Shown: positions 19,412 to 28,291, numbered from the stretch's first letter. The stretch is DNA of 64,000 nucleotides from Campylobacter sp. 2014D-0216 (GCF_014931215.1 NZ_CP063089.1:248001-312000), one strand, 5' to 3'. Made by a program: numbers and translations. Notes: a model not told the origin generated them from the letters alone.

Positions 19412-20073
19412 TTAAGTTTTTGAAGATACCTATAAACGCTAGGTTCTGATATATTTAGTAGTTTGGCAACTATAGATATACTTCCTTTGATATTGAAAAT
19501 CCCTTTTGAGTGTAGTTTTTTGATGATTTCATCTTTTTGTTCAGTACTTAAGCTATAGCCTGAATTGAGATACTTTAAATCAATGTTTTCTGCTAAAATA
19601 TCTTCTATGGAATGACTAAGTGTTTCTATATTACTCATGTTGTGTAAATTGACATTATTTTGACTATGAATATCTAATAAATCACTAAAATCGTTAATCT
19701 TTTCAAGTTCTATGATTTTACTAATAGCACTTCTAAGTTCTGTTGTGTCGTGATTTATACATAAAATCCCTACGATTTTATTTTGATTTTTGATAAAAAA
19801 AGTTGATCCGGTAACAATTTTGGATTTTCCCACTCTTGCTTTATAATCACAAAGAAAATCTTTGTTTAAATACTCTTTTTCTTGGACTAGTTCGCTTGCA
19901 AAAGAAGTTAAAGGCGAGCTAGTCGTTCTTCCACTAATATGGTTATTTGCAATAGCTGCTATATAAGATCCCTCATCTGAAATCACATGAAAAACGATTT
20001 CATATTGTTTCCCAAGAACTTGCCCTAAAAACTGCGTAAGTTTAATAAATAATTCTTTTTGTTGTTCATCCAT
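19399..20073 (-). CDS. HeuR-like PAS and helix-turn-helix regulator, copy 2
   Basis: 224 residues: a YheO-like PAS domain (about 8-125; KQYEIVFHVISDEGSYIAAIANNH) and a C-terminal helix-turn-helix ending LNISEPSVYRYLQKLKNNL. Position matches C. jejuni Cj1387c (HeuR, heme uptake regulator): downstream of the katA-ankyrin pair and divergent from a RidA gene. Paralogue of the regulator at 13775-14413. It faces the five-gene RidA operon, whose promoter and an inverted repeat at 20142-20161 lie between them, so it may regulate that operon. The related DauR/YheO regulators in other bacteria respond to amino-acid-type ligands; the ligand here is unknown. Confidence 0.82.
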   Translation of the reverse strand: MDEQQKELFIKLTQFLGQVLGKQYEIVFHVISDEGSYIAAIANNHISGRTTSSPLTSFASELVQEKEYLNKDFLCDYKARVGKSKIVTGSTFFIKNQNKIVGILCINHDTTELRSAISKIIELEKINDFSDLLDIHSQNNVNLHNMSNIETLSHSIEDILAENIDLKYLNSGYSLSTEQKDEIIKKLHSKGIFNIKGSISIVAKLLNISEPSVYRYLQKLKNNL

Positions 20074-20141
20074 GATCTAGACCTTTTTGTTGTTTTTTGT
20101 TATTTTACAAAATATTTCATCAAAGTTGTTAATATTTACTT

Positions 20142-20161
20142 ATAATAAAAAAAATTATTAT
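20142..20161. promoter_or_regulatory. Inverted repeat upstream of the RidA operon, candidate operator
   Basis: Arms ATAATAA (20142-20148) and TTATTAT (20155-20161) around a 6-base A spacer, just upstream of the operon -35. Composition resembles the katA-side palindrome (AATAAT/ATTATT), and both face a YheO-type regulator. AT richness makes chance repeats likely, so confidence is limited. Confidence 0.35.
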
Positions 20162-20176
20162 TATAATAAAAAAATA

Positions 20177-20205
20177 TTGACAATTTATTATTATGATGAT
20201 AATAT
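20177..20205 (+). promoter_or_regulatory. Sigma-70 promoter of the RidA operon
   Basis: TTGACA at 20177-20182 and TAATAT at 20200-20205 with a 17-base spacer: an unusually complete -35/-10 promoter for Campylobacter, which mostly lacks -35 boxes. It drives the RidA gene whose ATG is at 20241. Confidence 0.7.
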
Positions 20206-20240
20206 TATATTGTGAATTTATTTAATTACAAGGAGTAAAC

Positions 20241-20603
20241 ATGGCAAATTATCCAAAAGCGATAGGACCATATTCAGCTTATAGAGAAGTTAATGGTTTA
20301 TTATTTATTTCAGGACAACTTCCTATTAACCCAGAAAGTGGAAATATAGAAAGTGAAGATGTAAAAGATCAAACAAGACAATCGTTGTTAAACATTAAGG
20401 CTATTTTAGAGGAAAATAATCTGTATTTTAATAATGTGGTAAAAACCACTTGCTTTTTAGCAAATATTGATGATTTTGTTGCTTTCAATGAAGTGTACTC
20501 TGAATTTTTCGCAGCTCCATATCCTGCAAGAAGTGCTTTTGCGGTAAAAGATCTTCCAAAAGGAGCAAAAGTGGAGATAGAGGTTATCGCTCATAAAGGA
20601 TAA
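20241..20603 (+). CDS. RidA family enamine/imine deaminase
   Basis: 120-residue Rid/YjgF protein. Members hydrolyse reactive 2-aminoacrylate and related enamines released by PLP enzymes. Family features seen: AIGPYSAYREVNGLLFISGQ at the N-terminus, the conserved arginine in YPARSAFAVKDLPKGAKVEIE, and the C-terminal glutamate strand. First gene of a tight operon with a carrier, a MetC-like C-S lyase (a possible source of aminoacrylate), a fumarase-type lyase and an MmgE/PrpD protein. Strong ribosome site AAGGAG. Corresponds in position to C. jejuni Cj1388. Confidence 0.88.
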   Translation: MANYPKAIGPYSAYREVNGLLFISGQLPINPESGNIESEDVKDQTRQSLLNIKAILEENNLYFNNVVKTTCFLANIDDFVAFNEVYSEFFAAPYPARSAFAVKDLPKGAKVEIEVIAHKG

Positions 20604-20606
20604 AGC

Positions 20607-22046
20607 ATGTTAGGTTTATGCTTCGCGTTATGCTCTATAATTTTACTTGTTTTTATGCTTTATAAAAAAGTCAACGCCCATATGGCGTTGCTTTTAAGTG
20701 GTTTATTATTGCTGTCTTTGGCGGGAATTTTTGGACTTTCTCCTATTATTGGTGAAAAACAATCGTTGCATTTAGGTTTTTTTGATATTTTCCAAGTAGT
20801 CAATACTAAAATGTCAAGCACCTTAGCAGGACTTGGACTTACTTTGATGTGTGTGGCAGGTTTTTCAGCTTATATGGATCATGTAGGTGCAAGTTATGCG
20901 TTGTTTAAGGTATTTGAAAAACCTCTCAAAGTAGTAAAATCCCCTTATATTTTACTCTTAGTTTCTTATTTTGTTGTTCAGTTTTTAGTGCTTTTTATAC
21001 CTTCACATGCAGGTTTAGCACTGTTGTTGATGGTCACAATGTATCCAATCTTAGTGCGTACTGGCGTGTCCAAGCTTTCAGCGCTTTCAATTATTGCTAT
21101 TTGTCAATACATCGATCATGGGCCAGGTAGCGGTAATGTGATTTTGGCTGCAAAAACAGCAGAGATTGATCCTGCGGTGTATTTTGTACATTATCAACTT
21201 CCTACAACTTGCCCTATTATTATAGCAGTAGGTATTGCGGTTTATTTTTGTTCAAAATACTTTGATAAAAAAGAAAATTTTGTATTTAATCGTGATGAGG
21301 TTGAAAGAGAATTAGCAGAGCATGATGGTAATAATGAAGAGTTGAAAAAACCACCTAGAATTTATGCAATTTTACCTATTTTACCTTTGGTGTTGATTTT
21401 AGGTTTTAGTAGTGTTGTAGATAGCATTATGATTTTAATGGGAATTACCACCATAGAAGAAGTGACAGCAGCTTCATCTACTGCTATTAAAATGAATGTA
21501 CCAGTTGCGATGATGATCTCAACTTTTATAGCAATTGCATTTGAAATTATTCGTTATAGAAGTTTGGTTGATACTTTAAATTCTATTATGGTATTTTTTA
21601 AAGGTATGGGGCATTTGTTTGTGATTACGGTGTCTTTGATTATATGTGGTCAAGTTTTTGCAAGTGGACTTTTATCGGTTGGTTTTGTAGATACCTTGAT
21701 AGATTTTGCAAAAAATGCAGGTTTTAGTGTGTTTGCTATTATTATAGCAGTATCTATTTTGCTTGCTGTGTGTGCATTTTTAATGGGATCTGGAAATGCA
21801 GCATTTTTTTCTTTTGCTCCACTCATTCCTAATATAGCAAAATCTTTTGGAGTAGATACTATATCCATGATCGCACCTATTCAAATCATGACAGGCTTTG
21901 GTAGATGTATTTCGCCGATTGCACCTGCTATATTAGCTATTTCAGCTATGGCAAAAGTAAATCCACTGCAAGTGGTAAAAAGAACACTTATCCCTATGCT
22001 AGTAGCTGCTATTGTGAATATGATCATGACTTATATTTATTTGTAA
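20607..22046 (+). CDS. DcuC-like C4-dicarboxylate carrier
   Basis: 479 residues, about twelve membrane helices, DcuC/YfcC-type anaerobic carrier rather than the DcuA/B type at 18065. Notable stretches: LLSGLLLLSLAGIFG, a conserved polar segment CQYIDHGPGSGNVILAAKTAEIDP near residue 170 (quoted in part: YIDHGPGSGN), and FMGSGNAAFFSFAPLIPN near the C-terminus. Three bases after RidA with AAGGAT before its ATG. In this operon it most likely imports the substrate or exports fumarate/succinate. In C. jejuni NCTC 11168 I recall the equivalent gene (Cj1389 area) as a pseudogene; here it is intact. Confidence 0.83.
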   Translation: MLGLCFALCSIILLVFMLYKKVNAHMALLLSGLLLLSLAGIFGLSPIIGEKQSLHLGFFDIFQVVNTKMSSTLAGLGLTLMCVAGFSAYMDHVGASYALFKVFEKPLKVVKSPYILLLVSYFVVQFLVLFIPSHAGLALLLMVTMYPILVRTGVSKLSALSIIAICQYIDHGPGSGNVILAAKTAEIDPAVYFVHYQLPTTCPIIIAVGIAVYFCSKYFDKKENFVFNRDEVERELAEHDGNNEELKKPPRIYAILPILPLVLILGFSSVVDSIMILMGITTIEEVTAASSTAIKMNVPVAMMISTFIAIAFEIIRYRSLVDTLNSIMVFFKGMGHLFVITVSLIICGQVFASGLLSVGFVDTLIDFAKNAGFSVFAIIIAVSILLAVCAFLMGSGNAAFFSFAPLIPNIAKSFGVDTISMIAPIQIMTGFGRCISPIAPAILAISAMAKVNPLQVVKRTLIPMLVAAIVNMIMTYIYL

Positions 22047-22059
22047 AAAGGAGTAAAAA

Positions 22060-23229
22060 GTGAACAATAAAACTAAACTTATTCATCTTGGAAGAGGTGA
22101 TCAAAATGTTGAAGCAAGATCGGTTAACCCTACCTTAATGCGTGCTTCTACTATACTTTTTAAAGATCATGCCACATGGCAAAAATACCGAGATTTAAGA
22201 AAAACAGATCGTGTTTTAACGTATGGAGCTAGAGGCACGGCAACGAATTTTGAATTAGAAAAACTAATTTGTGAGCTTGAAGGTGGATATAGAGCACAGC
22301 TTTTTCCAACGGGTCTTGCAGCTTTGGCTATGGTGCTTTTAAATTATGCGAGCAAGGATGCGCATATTTTAATCACTGATGCTATTTATGGCCCTGTTAG
22401 AACGATTTGTGATTTATTTTTGGCAAAAATGGGCGTAGAAATAGATTTTTTAAAAGCAGATGCAAGCGATGTGGTAGAAAAAATTAAGCCAAACACTAAG
22501 CTAATACTTTGCGAAAGTCCAGGTTCTATACTATATGAAATCATTGACTTACCAAAGCTTTGTGAAATCGCGCATAAGTATAACATACCAGTAGCGATTG
22601 ATAATACATATTCAAGTGGATATTTTTTCAATCCTTTAGAGTATGGAGCGGATATTTCAGTGATTGCTGCAACTAAGTATTTAAGTGGGCATTCAGATGT
22701 GACTATGGGTATAGTTATAACCAATGAAAAAGAGTGGCAAAATTTTGACAAATTACCAGAAGCTTTAGGTTTTACCACTAGTCCTGATGATTGTTATTTG
22801 GTGCTTCGTGGTATGAGAACTTTAGATGTTAGAATGAGAGCACATGAAAAAAGCGCAGATGAGGTGGTGGAGTTTTTGCAAAGTAGAAAAGAGGTTAAAA
22901 CGATTTTTTATCCAAAATTAAAAACTCATCCAAATCATGAAGTATTTATGCGCGATCATAAAGGTGCTAATGGTATGGTTACGATTGAATTTGCAGATGA
23001 TATTTCTAAAGAACAAGCTATTTTATTTGTTGATAGCTTAGAATACTTTTCAATTGGAGCAAGCTGGGGTGGATATGAGAGTTTGGCTACGGTTACAACC
23101 CCACCTAGAACTGCAACAGATTGGAGTAAAAGAGGGCCTTTTGTGAGATTTCATATAGGTCTTGAAGATAGCAAGGATTTGATTGCTGATTTAAAACAAG
23201 CATTTGAAAAAATCAATTTAAAAGGATAA
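22060..23229 (+). CDS. MetC-like PLP-dependent C-S lyase (cystathionine beta-lyase family), GTG start
   Basis: 389-residue Cys/Met-metabolism PLP enzyme. YGARGTATNFELEK, the GGYRAQLFPTGLAAL phosphate-binding stretch, the IDNTYSSG aspartate and the PLP lysine in AATKYLSGHSD are present. The C-terminus SWGGYESLATV and FHIGLEDSKDLIADL resemble proteobacterial MetC more than gamma-synthases. Such enzymes release a thiol plus 2-aminoacrylate, which would explain the RidA gene in the operon. GTG start at 22060 with AAGGAG upstream. The C. jejuni NCTC 11168 counterpart is remembered as a broken metC; this copy has no interruption. Confidence 0.85.
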   Translation: MNNKTKLIHLGRGDQNVEARSVNPTLMRASTILFKDHATWQKYRDLRKTDRVLTYGARGTATNFELEKLICELEGGYRAQLFPTGLAALAMVLLNYASKDAHILITDAIYGPVRTICDLFLAKMGVEIDFLKADASDVVEKIKPNTKLILCESPGSILYEIIDLPKLCEIAHKYNIPVAIDNTYSSGYFFNPLEYGADISVIAATKYLSGHSDVTMGIVITNEKEWQNFDKLPEALGFTTSPDDCYLVLRGMRTLDVRMRAHEKSADEVVEFLQSRKEVKTIFYPKLKTHPNHEVFMRDHKGANGMVTIEFADDISKEQAILFVDSLEYFSIGASWGGYESLATVTTPPRTATDWSKRGPFVRFHIGLEDSKDLIADLKQAFEKINLKG

Positions 23230-23232
23230 AAC

Positions 23233-24597
23233 ATGGGTGTAAGTGTATTTGATATGAGACTGCTTCAAGATTCTTGGAGCACTCCTGCAATGAGAGCTAT
23301 TTTCAGTGAAGAAAATAGAATTCAAAAATGGCTTGATGTAGAAGCTGCTTTGGCAAAAGCTCAAGCAAAACTCGGCATTATTCCTAATGAGGCGGCTGTG
23401 GAAATAGCTAAAAAGGCTCATTATCAATTTATGGATATGGATTATATTTTTGCTGAGTTTAAAAAGACCAAACACCCTTTAGTCCCTACTGTGCGTGGTT
23501 TAGAAAAAGCTTGCGAAAATGGTTTAGGTGAGTATGTACATTTTGGTGTAACTACTCAAGATATTATCGATACGGGATTGGTTTTGCAGTTTAAAGAAGC
23601 TATGGCTTTAATCAAACAGGATTTAAAAGAAATAGCAAAAAATTTAGCAAAAATCGCTAAAGAACATAAAAACACTGCAATGATGGGAAGAACTTTAGCT
23701 TTGCAAGCTTTACCTATAACCTTTGGACATAAAGTTGCAATTTGGCTTAGTGAGTTAAATCGCCACTATGAAAGAATTATCGAGCTTGAAAAAAGATTAT
23801 ATGTAGGATTAATCGTAGGTGCAGTAGGAACTAAAGCAAGTTTAAGTGAAAAGGCTAATGAGGTAGAAAAGCTTACTTTGGAGAGTTTAGGTTTAGAAGT
23901 GCCTGATATCTCATGGCAACCAGCAAGAGATCGTTTTGTGGAACTTGGTTATGTTTTAGGCAATATCAATGCAACTTTTAACAAAATCGCACATCAACTT
24001 TTAATCTTAACTCACAATGAAATAGACGAAATTGCTGAACCTTTTGGAAAAGGTCAGGTGGGAAGTTCTACTATGCCTCATAAGAGAAATCCTGCTGTAA
24101 GCGAAAATGCTGTAACAGTAAGTAATGCTTTAAGAGCAAATATTGCAATTATAGGCGATATAGAAAGACATGAGCATGAAAGAGATGGACAAGTTTGGAA
24201 AATGGAGTGGAAACTTTTACCAGAAGCTTTTTTAATGCTTTCTGTGATCTTGGCAAATATGAAATTTGTTTTCGAAGATTTAGAGGTTAAAAAAGACAAA
24301 ATGTTAAAAAATCTTAACACACTTGATGGTTTTGTATTAGCAGAGCGTGTAATGTTTGCTTTGAGTGATCATTATGGTAAGCAACATGCGCATGAAATTG
24401 TATATGAAAATGCCATGAGGGGGATAGAAAACCATAAAACATTCAAAGAAGTCTTGCTTGATGATGAGCGTGTGAGTAAGGTTTTAAGCGAAAAAGATAT
24501 TGATGCTTTGATGGATGCGACAACTTATGTGGGATATGCACCAAAGCTAGTTGATGAATTTTTAGAAAAAATCGCTAATGCTGAAATTTTAAAGTAG
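23233..24597 (+). CDS. Fumarase/aspartase-superfamily lyase, adenylosuccinate-lyase-like
   Basis: 454 residues. Conserved superfamily regions are GEYVHFGVTTQDIIDT (catalytic Thr/Asp region), MMGRTLALQALPITFGHK, and the mobile signature loop GSSTMPHKRNP with its catalytic serine. The fold cleaves N- or S-succinyl compounds to fumarate. Context does not suggest purine synthesis: neighbours are a RidA, a dicarboxylate carrier, a C-S lyase and an MmgE protein. C. jejuni has a separate purB plus a lyase at this position (Cj1394). I infer a non-purine fumarate-releasing lyase; adenylosuccinate lyase remains possible. Starts 3 bases after the preceding stop, with AAGGAT upstream. Confidence 0.8.
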   Translation: MGVSVFDMRLLQDSWSTPAMRAIFSEENRIQKWLDVEAALAKAQAKLGIIPNEAAVEIAKKAHYQFMDMDYIFAEFKKTKHPLVPTVRGLEKACENGLGEYVHFGVTTQDIIDTGLVLQFKEAMALIKQDLKEIAKNLAKIAKEHKNTAMMGRTLALQALPITFGHKVAIWLSELNRHYERIIELEKRLYVGLIVGAVGTKASLSEKANEVEKLTLESLGLEVPDISWQPARDRFVELGYVLGNINATFNKIAHQLLILTHNEIDEIAEPFGKGQVGSSTMPHKRNPAVSENAVTVSNALRANIAIIGDIERHEHERDGQVWKMEWKLLPEAFLMLSVILANMKFVFEDLEVKKDKMLKNLNTLDGFVLAERVMFALSDHYGKQHAHEIVYENAMRGIENHKTFKEVLLDDERVSKVLSEKDIDALMDATTYVGYAPKLVDEFLEKIANAEILK

Positions 24598-24602
24598 TAC
24601 CA

Positions 24603-25943
24603 ATGTATATAAGTGAAAAATTAGCTGATTTTATTGTCAAATTAGACTACGAGATGATCCCTCATGAAGTAAAACAAAGAGCAAAAGAGTTAATGTTAGA
24701 TGCTTTAGGAACGGCTTTAGCAGCTAAAAATGAATCTTGTGTGCTTAATGCAACTAAAGCTTTTGAAAGCTTAAGTTTAAATCCTAGTGAAAAAATTTGG
24801 TGTGAAGATAAAAAACTTGATGTAATCTATGCTGCGATGGTAAATGCTATCGCAGCACATGCTCTTGATTTTGATGATACTCATACTGAGGCTATCTTGC
24901 ATGCAAGTGCGATTTTAGCTCCGCTTTGTTTAACTTATGGATTTAGTGTAAGTAAAGATGGAAAAAAAGTTTTAAAAGCTTTTATTGCAGGCTGGGAGAT
25001 TGCTGCTAGAGTGGGTATAGCAAGCAAAGGAAGTTTTCACAAACGTGGCTTTCATACTACTGCTATAGCAGGAATTTTTGGTAGTGTGGCCGCAAGTTGT
25101 GTTTTGTTGGATTTAAATAAAGAGCAAATTATTAATGCATTAGGTTTAGCAGGAAGTTTTGCAAGTGGAGTGAATGAGTTTTTATCTAATGGTTCTAATT
25201 CTAAAGTATTGCATATTGCCAATGCTTTAAAAAATGGAATTTTGGTGGCAAATTTTGCAAAAGCTAATATGAGTGGTCCTTTGAGTATATTTGAAGGAAG
25301 GGATAATATCTTTAGAGCTTTTGGCTTAGAAGATGAATGCGATAAAAATGAACTTTACAAAGGCTTGAGTGAAATTTGGCAAGTAATGCAAGTTTCGTTA
25401 AAACCTTATCCAAGTTGTCATTTTGCACATGGGCTTATTGATTGTGCGGTGAGTTTAAGAAATGATGGTTTAAAAGCACAAGATATTGTAAGCATACGAT
25501 GTTTTGTAGATGAGGTGCCAATTGCGTTTATATGTGATCCAATCGAAGCAAAATACGCGCCAAAAAGTGCCTATGCAGCCAAATTTTCTATGCCTTTTTT
25601 AATGGCTTTAGCGTTTTTTGATGGTAAAATTACTCTAAAATCTTACGAGGATTTAAACCGAGCGGATTTGATAGAATTTGCTAAAAAAATTAGCTATGAG
25701 AAGAAAAAATCTAGCGGCTTTCCAAAGTATTTTCCAGGACACTTAGAGGCTATTTTAAGTGATGGTAAAATAATAAAAAAAGACATGCCGATTAATAAGG
25801 GTAATTTTGACAATCCTTTGAGTTTTGAAGAACTTAAAAGCAAATTTCTTTCTAATGCTACAGTAAGTCTTTCTTTAACAAAGGCTGAGGAATTAGTCGA
25901 AAAGGTGCAAAATCTAGAAAAACTAGGCGATTTTCATTTTTAG
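24603..25943 (+). CDS. MmgE/PrpD family protein
   Basis: 446 residues. The N-terminal helical domain has MLDALGTALAA and the family hallmark NAIAAHALDFDDTHTEA near residues 81-97; GFHTTAIAGIFGSVAAS and SFASGVNEFLSNGSNSK follow; KPYPSCHFAHGLIDCAVSL begins the second domain. Known members include 2-methylcitrate dehydratase, cis-aconitate decarboxylase and iminodisuccinate epimerase. The last is the interesting precedent, since it works with a fumarase-superfamily lyase on a succinyl-amino acid. Fifth gene of the RidA operon; weak ribosome site, probably coupled to the gene ahead. The C. jejuni NCTC 11168 copy is recalled as a pseudogene. Confidence 0.82.
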   Translation: MYISEKLADFIVKLDYEMIPHEVKQRAKELMLDALGTALAAKNESCVLNATKAFESLSLNPSEKIWCEDKKLDVIYAAMVNAIAAHALDFDDTHTEAILHASAILAPLCLTYGFSVSKDGKKVLKAFIAGWEIAARVGIASKGSFHKRGFHTTAIAGIFGSVAASCVLLDLNKEQIINALGLAGSFASGVNEFLSNGSNSKVLHIANALKNGILVANFAKANMSGPLSIFEGRDNIFRAFGLEDECDKNELYKGLSEIWQVMQVSLKPYPSCHFAHGLIDCAVSLRNDGLKAQDIVSIRCFVDEVPIAFICDPIEAKYAPKSAYAAKFSMPFLMALAFFDGKITLKSYEDLNRADLIEFAKKISYEKKKSSGFPKYFPGHLEAILSDGKIIKKDMPINKGNFDNPLSFEELKSKFLSNATVSLSLTKAEELVEKVQNLEKLGDFHF

Positions 25944-25966
25944 CAATCTCATTTTTTGAGGTTGCT
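25942..25966 (+). terminator. Hairpin after the RidA operon
   Basis: Nine-base stem AGCAATCTC/GAGGTTGCT (one G-T pair) around a 7-base loop, overlapping the last stop codon. No strong T run, so termination may be partial; a new promoter for feoA follows. Confidence 0.45.
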
Positions 25967-26002
25967 CTAAATATTTTAAAAAATAAATAATTTAATTTTT
26001 TA

Positions 26003-26008
26003 TATAAT
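26003..26008 (+). promoter_or_regulatory. -10 box of feoAB
   Basis: TATAAT preceded by a T-rich stretch, 29 bases before the feoA ATG. It overlaps the longer open frame at 26007, which argues against that start. A Fur site is expected nearby but I could not define one. Confidence 0.6.
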
Positions 26009-26036
26009 GCTTTATCTTGGTTTTTGTGAGGAAAAC

Positions 26037-26267
26037 ATGACTTTAGATGCATTAAAAGATAATGAAGAGGCTATTATAGTAGGCTTTAATGCTGATAAAC
26101 AACTACAAGCAAGACTTTTTAGTTTTGGTTTTGCTAAAAATCAAAAAATCAAAAAAATACGATCTTCTATGACAAATTCTACCATTATGATCGAGCTTAA
26201 TACTACTTGTGTGATTTTGCGTTCAAGTGAAGCAAAAATTATAGAAATTACAAAAGAGTTAAAATGA
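26037..26267 (+). CDS. feoA: Ferrous iron transport protein A
   Basis: Small SH3-like cytosolic protein, 76 residues, modulating the FeoB pore. It has the pattern VGFNADKQLQARLFSFGFAKNQKIK, and its end overlaps feoB by 4 bases. The frame could open at an ATG at 26007, but that codon is inside the -10 box; the ATG at 26037 with GAGGAAAAC upstream gives the usual FeoA length. C. jejuni has the same pair at Cj1397-Cj1398, downstream of the equivalent operon. Confidence 0.87.
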   Translation: MTLDALKDNEEAIIVGFNADKQLQARLFSFGFAKNQKIKKIRSSMTNSTIMIELNTTCVILRSSEAKIIEITKELK

Positions 26268-28291
26268 GACAAATTGCCGTTGCTTTAGTAGGTCAACCTA
26301 ATGTGGGTAAGAGTTTATTGATTAATGTGTTATGTAAAGCTAATATGAAAGTAGGTAATTTTAGTGGAGTAACAGTAGAAAAAGCCGAAGCTAGAGTGTT
26401 TTATAAAAACTATGAAATAAGATTGATTGATTTGCCAGGAACTTATGCTTTAGATGGTTATAGTGAAGAGGAAAAAATCACAAAAGAATTTTTGCAAAAA
26501 GGTCAATATGACCTTGTGGTAAATGTGTTAGATTCTACAAATTTAGAACGTAATTTAATACTAAGTGCTTCTTTGTTAGAAGCAAAAGTTAAAATGATCA
26601 TGGCTTTAAATATGCAAGATGAAGCACGTCAAGAAGGTTTTAATATAGATTTTAAAACTCTATCACAGCTTTTAAATACTCCTTGTATTGGTGTGAGTGC
26701 AAGAACAAAAGAAAATTTACATGCACTTTTGGATTTGATCATTACAACACATGAAAGCGCTTTTCAAACAAAAGAGCAAATGTATGGTAATACCATGGAA
26801 GATGAGCTTAAAAAGATCTGCGAATTTTTAGAGGCAAATGAAATCACTTATTTGGACTATTCTACAAAAGATTTAGCGCTTGCTTTACTTAAAAAAGAAG
26901 CTAATATAGTCATTTCACATGCTTTGAGAAAAATACTCGATGAAGCTTTAGAAAAAATTCATACAACATACCAAAGCAATGATATAGAGAGTATTTTAAA
27001 AGAAGAGTTAATTCTTTTTTCAAATAAAATATGTGCAAAAGTTTTAAGTAAAAATACCAAACATCAAAATCATACTAAAAAAATAGATGCTATTTTGATC
27101 AATAAATACCTAGGTGTTCCTATCTTTTTATTTTTAATGTGGACTTTGTTTCAACTAACCTTTACCTTAGGTCAAATTCCAATGGACTATATTGAAAACT
27201 TTTTTGCTTTTTTAGGGGATAAGGTAAAAGATAATATTAGCAATGAATTTATCGCTTCTGCTTTGGCTGATGGAATTTTAAGCGGTGTTGGTGCAGTTGT
27301 AACTTTTTTGCCTAATATCGTGATTTTATTTTTTGGTATAGCTTTGCTTGAAACAACCGGATATATGGCTCGTGTTGCATTTTTACTTGATGGAATTTTA
27401 TATAAATTTGGTTTGCATGGTAAAAGCTTTATTCCTTTAATCACCGGTTTTGGTTGTTCTGTGCCCGCATTTATGGCTACAAGAACTCTGAAAAATAAAA
27501 AAGATCGATTATTAACGCTTTTTATTATTAATTTTATGAGTTGTGGTGCAAGGCTTCCTGTATATGTGCTTTTTATTGGAGTATTTTTTCCAGCTGAAGT
27601 GGCTGGAAATTATCTTTTTGGAATTTATCTTTTGGGTGCTTTTTTGGGTTTGATCGCAGCTAAAATTTTAAGAATGAGTGCTTTTAGAGGGCAAGATGAG
27701 CCTTTTGTTATGGAAATGCCAAAATATAGAATGCCTAATTGGAATTTAGTATGGTTTATGGTGTTTAATAAAGCAAAAATGTATTTAAAAAAAGCGGGCA
27801 CGTTTATTTTGATTGCGTCTTTGCTTGTATGGTTTGCGAGTAATTTTCCTATGCAAGAAGACAAAACTCATAATGCATTAAGTCAAGAACTTCAGATAGA
27901 AAAAAGCTATCTAGGAGAATTTGGCAAAGCAATAGAACCGTTATTTGCGCCACTTGGTTTTGATTGGAGGTTGAGTGTTTCTTTAGTGAGTGGTTTAGCT
28001 GCTAAAGAGGTGATGATTTCTACCATGGGAGTGCTTTATTCTTTAGGAGATGAAATTGATGAGACAAGTTTGGATTTAAAAGAAGCGATCAAAGATAACA
28101 TCCCATTTACCACAGCTATTGCTTATGTTTTATTTGTGATGATTTATAATCCATGTTTTGCAGCTACTATAGTTTTTAGCAAAGAATCAGGAAGTAAAAA
28201 ATACACTTTATATTTATTTTTATTTACTTGTTTGAGTGCGTATTTTATTGCTTTGATAGGAGTGAATATAGCTAAACTAATCATCAACTGA
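26264..28291 (+). CDS. feoB: Ferrous iron transport protein B
   Basis: GTP-dependent inner-membrane Fe(II) transporter, 675 residues. N-terminal G domain: G1 GQPNVGKS, G2 region NFSGVTVEKAEA, G3 DLPGTYAL, G4 as NMQDE (variant of N-x-x-D). The C-terminal half has Gate motifs: ITGFGCSVPAFMATRTL and the second CGARLPVYVLF, about eight membrane helices in all. The start overlaps feoA (ATGA). Main ferrous iron uptake route in Campylobacter. Its stop lies within a hairpin shared with convergent tenA. Confidence 0.94.
   Translation: MRQIAVALVGQPNVGKSLLINVLCKANMKVGNFSGVTVEKAEARVFYKNYEIRLIDLPGTYALDGYSEEEKITKEFLQKGQYDLVVNVLDSTNLERNLILSASLLEAKVKMIMALNMQDEARQEGFNIDFKTLSQLLNTPCIGVSARTKENLHALLDLIITTHESAFQTKEQMYGNTMEDELKKICEFLEANEITYLDYSTKDLALALLKKEANIVISHALRKILDEALEKIHTTYQSNDIESILKEELILFSNKICAKVLSKNTKHQNHTKKIDAILINKYLGVPIFLFLMWTLFQLTFTLGQIPMDYIENFFAFLGDKVKDNISNEFIASALADGILSGVGAVVTFLPNIVILFFGIALLETTGYMARVAFLLDGILYKFGLHGKSFIPLITGFGCSVPAFMATRTLKNKKDRLLTLFIINFMSCGARLPVYVLFIGVFFPAEVAGNYLFGIYLLGAFLGLIAAKILRMSAFRGQDEPFVMEMPKYRMPNWNLVWFMVFNKAKMYLKKAGTFILIASLLVWFASNFPMQEDKTHNALSQELQIEKSYLGEFGKAIEPLFAPLGFDWRLSVSLVSGLAAKEVMISTMGVLYSLGDEIDETSLDLKEAIKDNIPFTTAIAYVLFVMIYNPCFAATIVFSKESGSKKYTLYLFLFTCLSAYFIALIGVNIAKLIIN

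Noticed and set aside
23233-24597. Simple assignment as purB
   Set aside because: The sequence is of the adenylosuccinate-lyase type, but the operon has no purine context and C. jejuni has purB elsewhere plus this second lyase; specificity left open.
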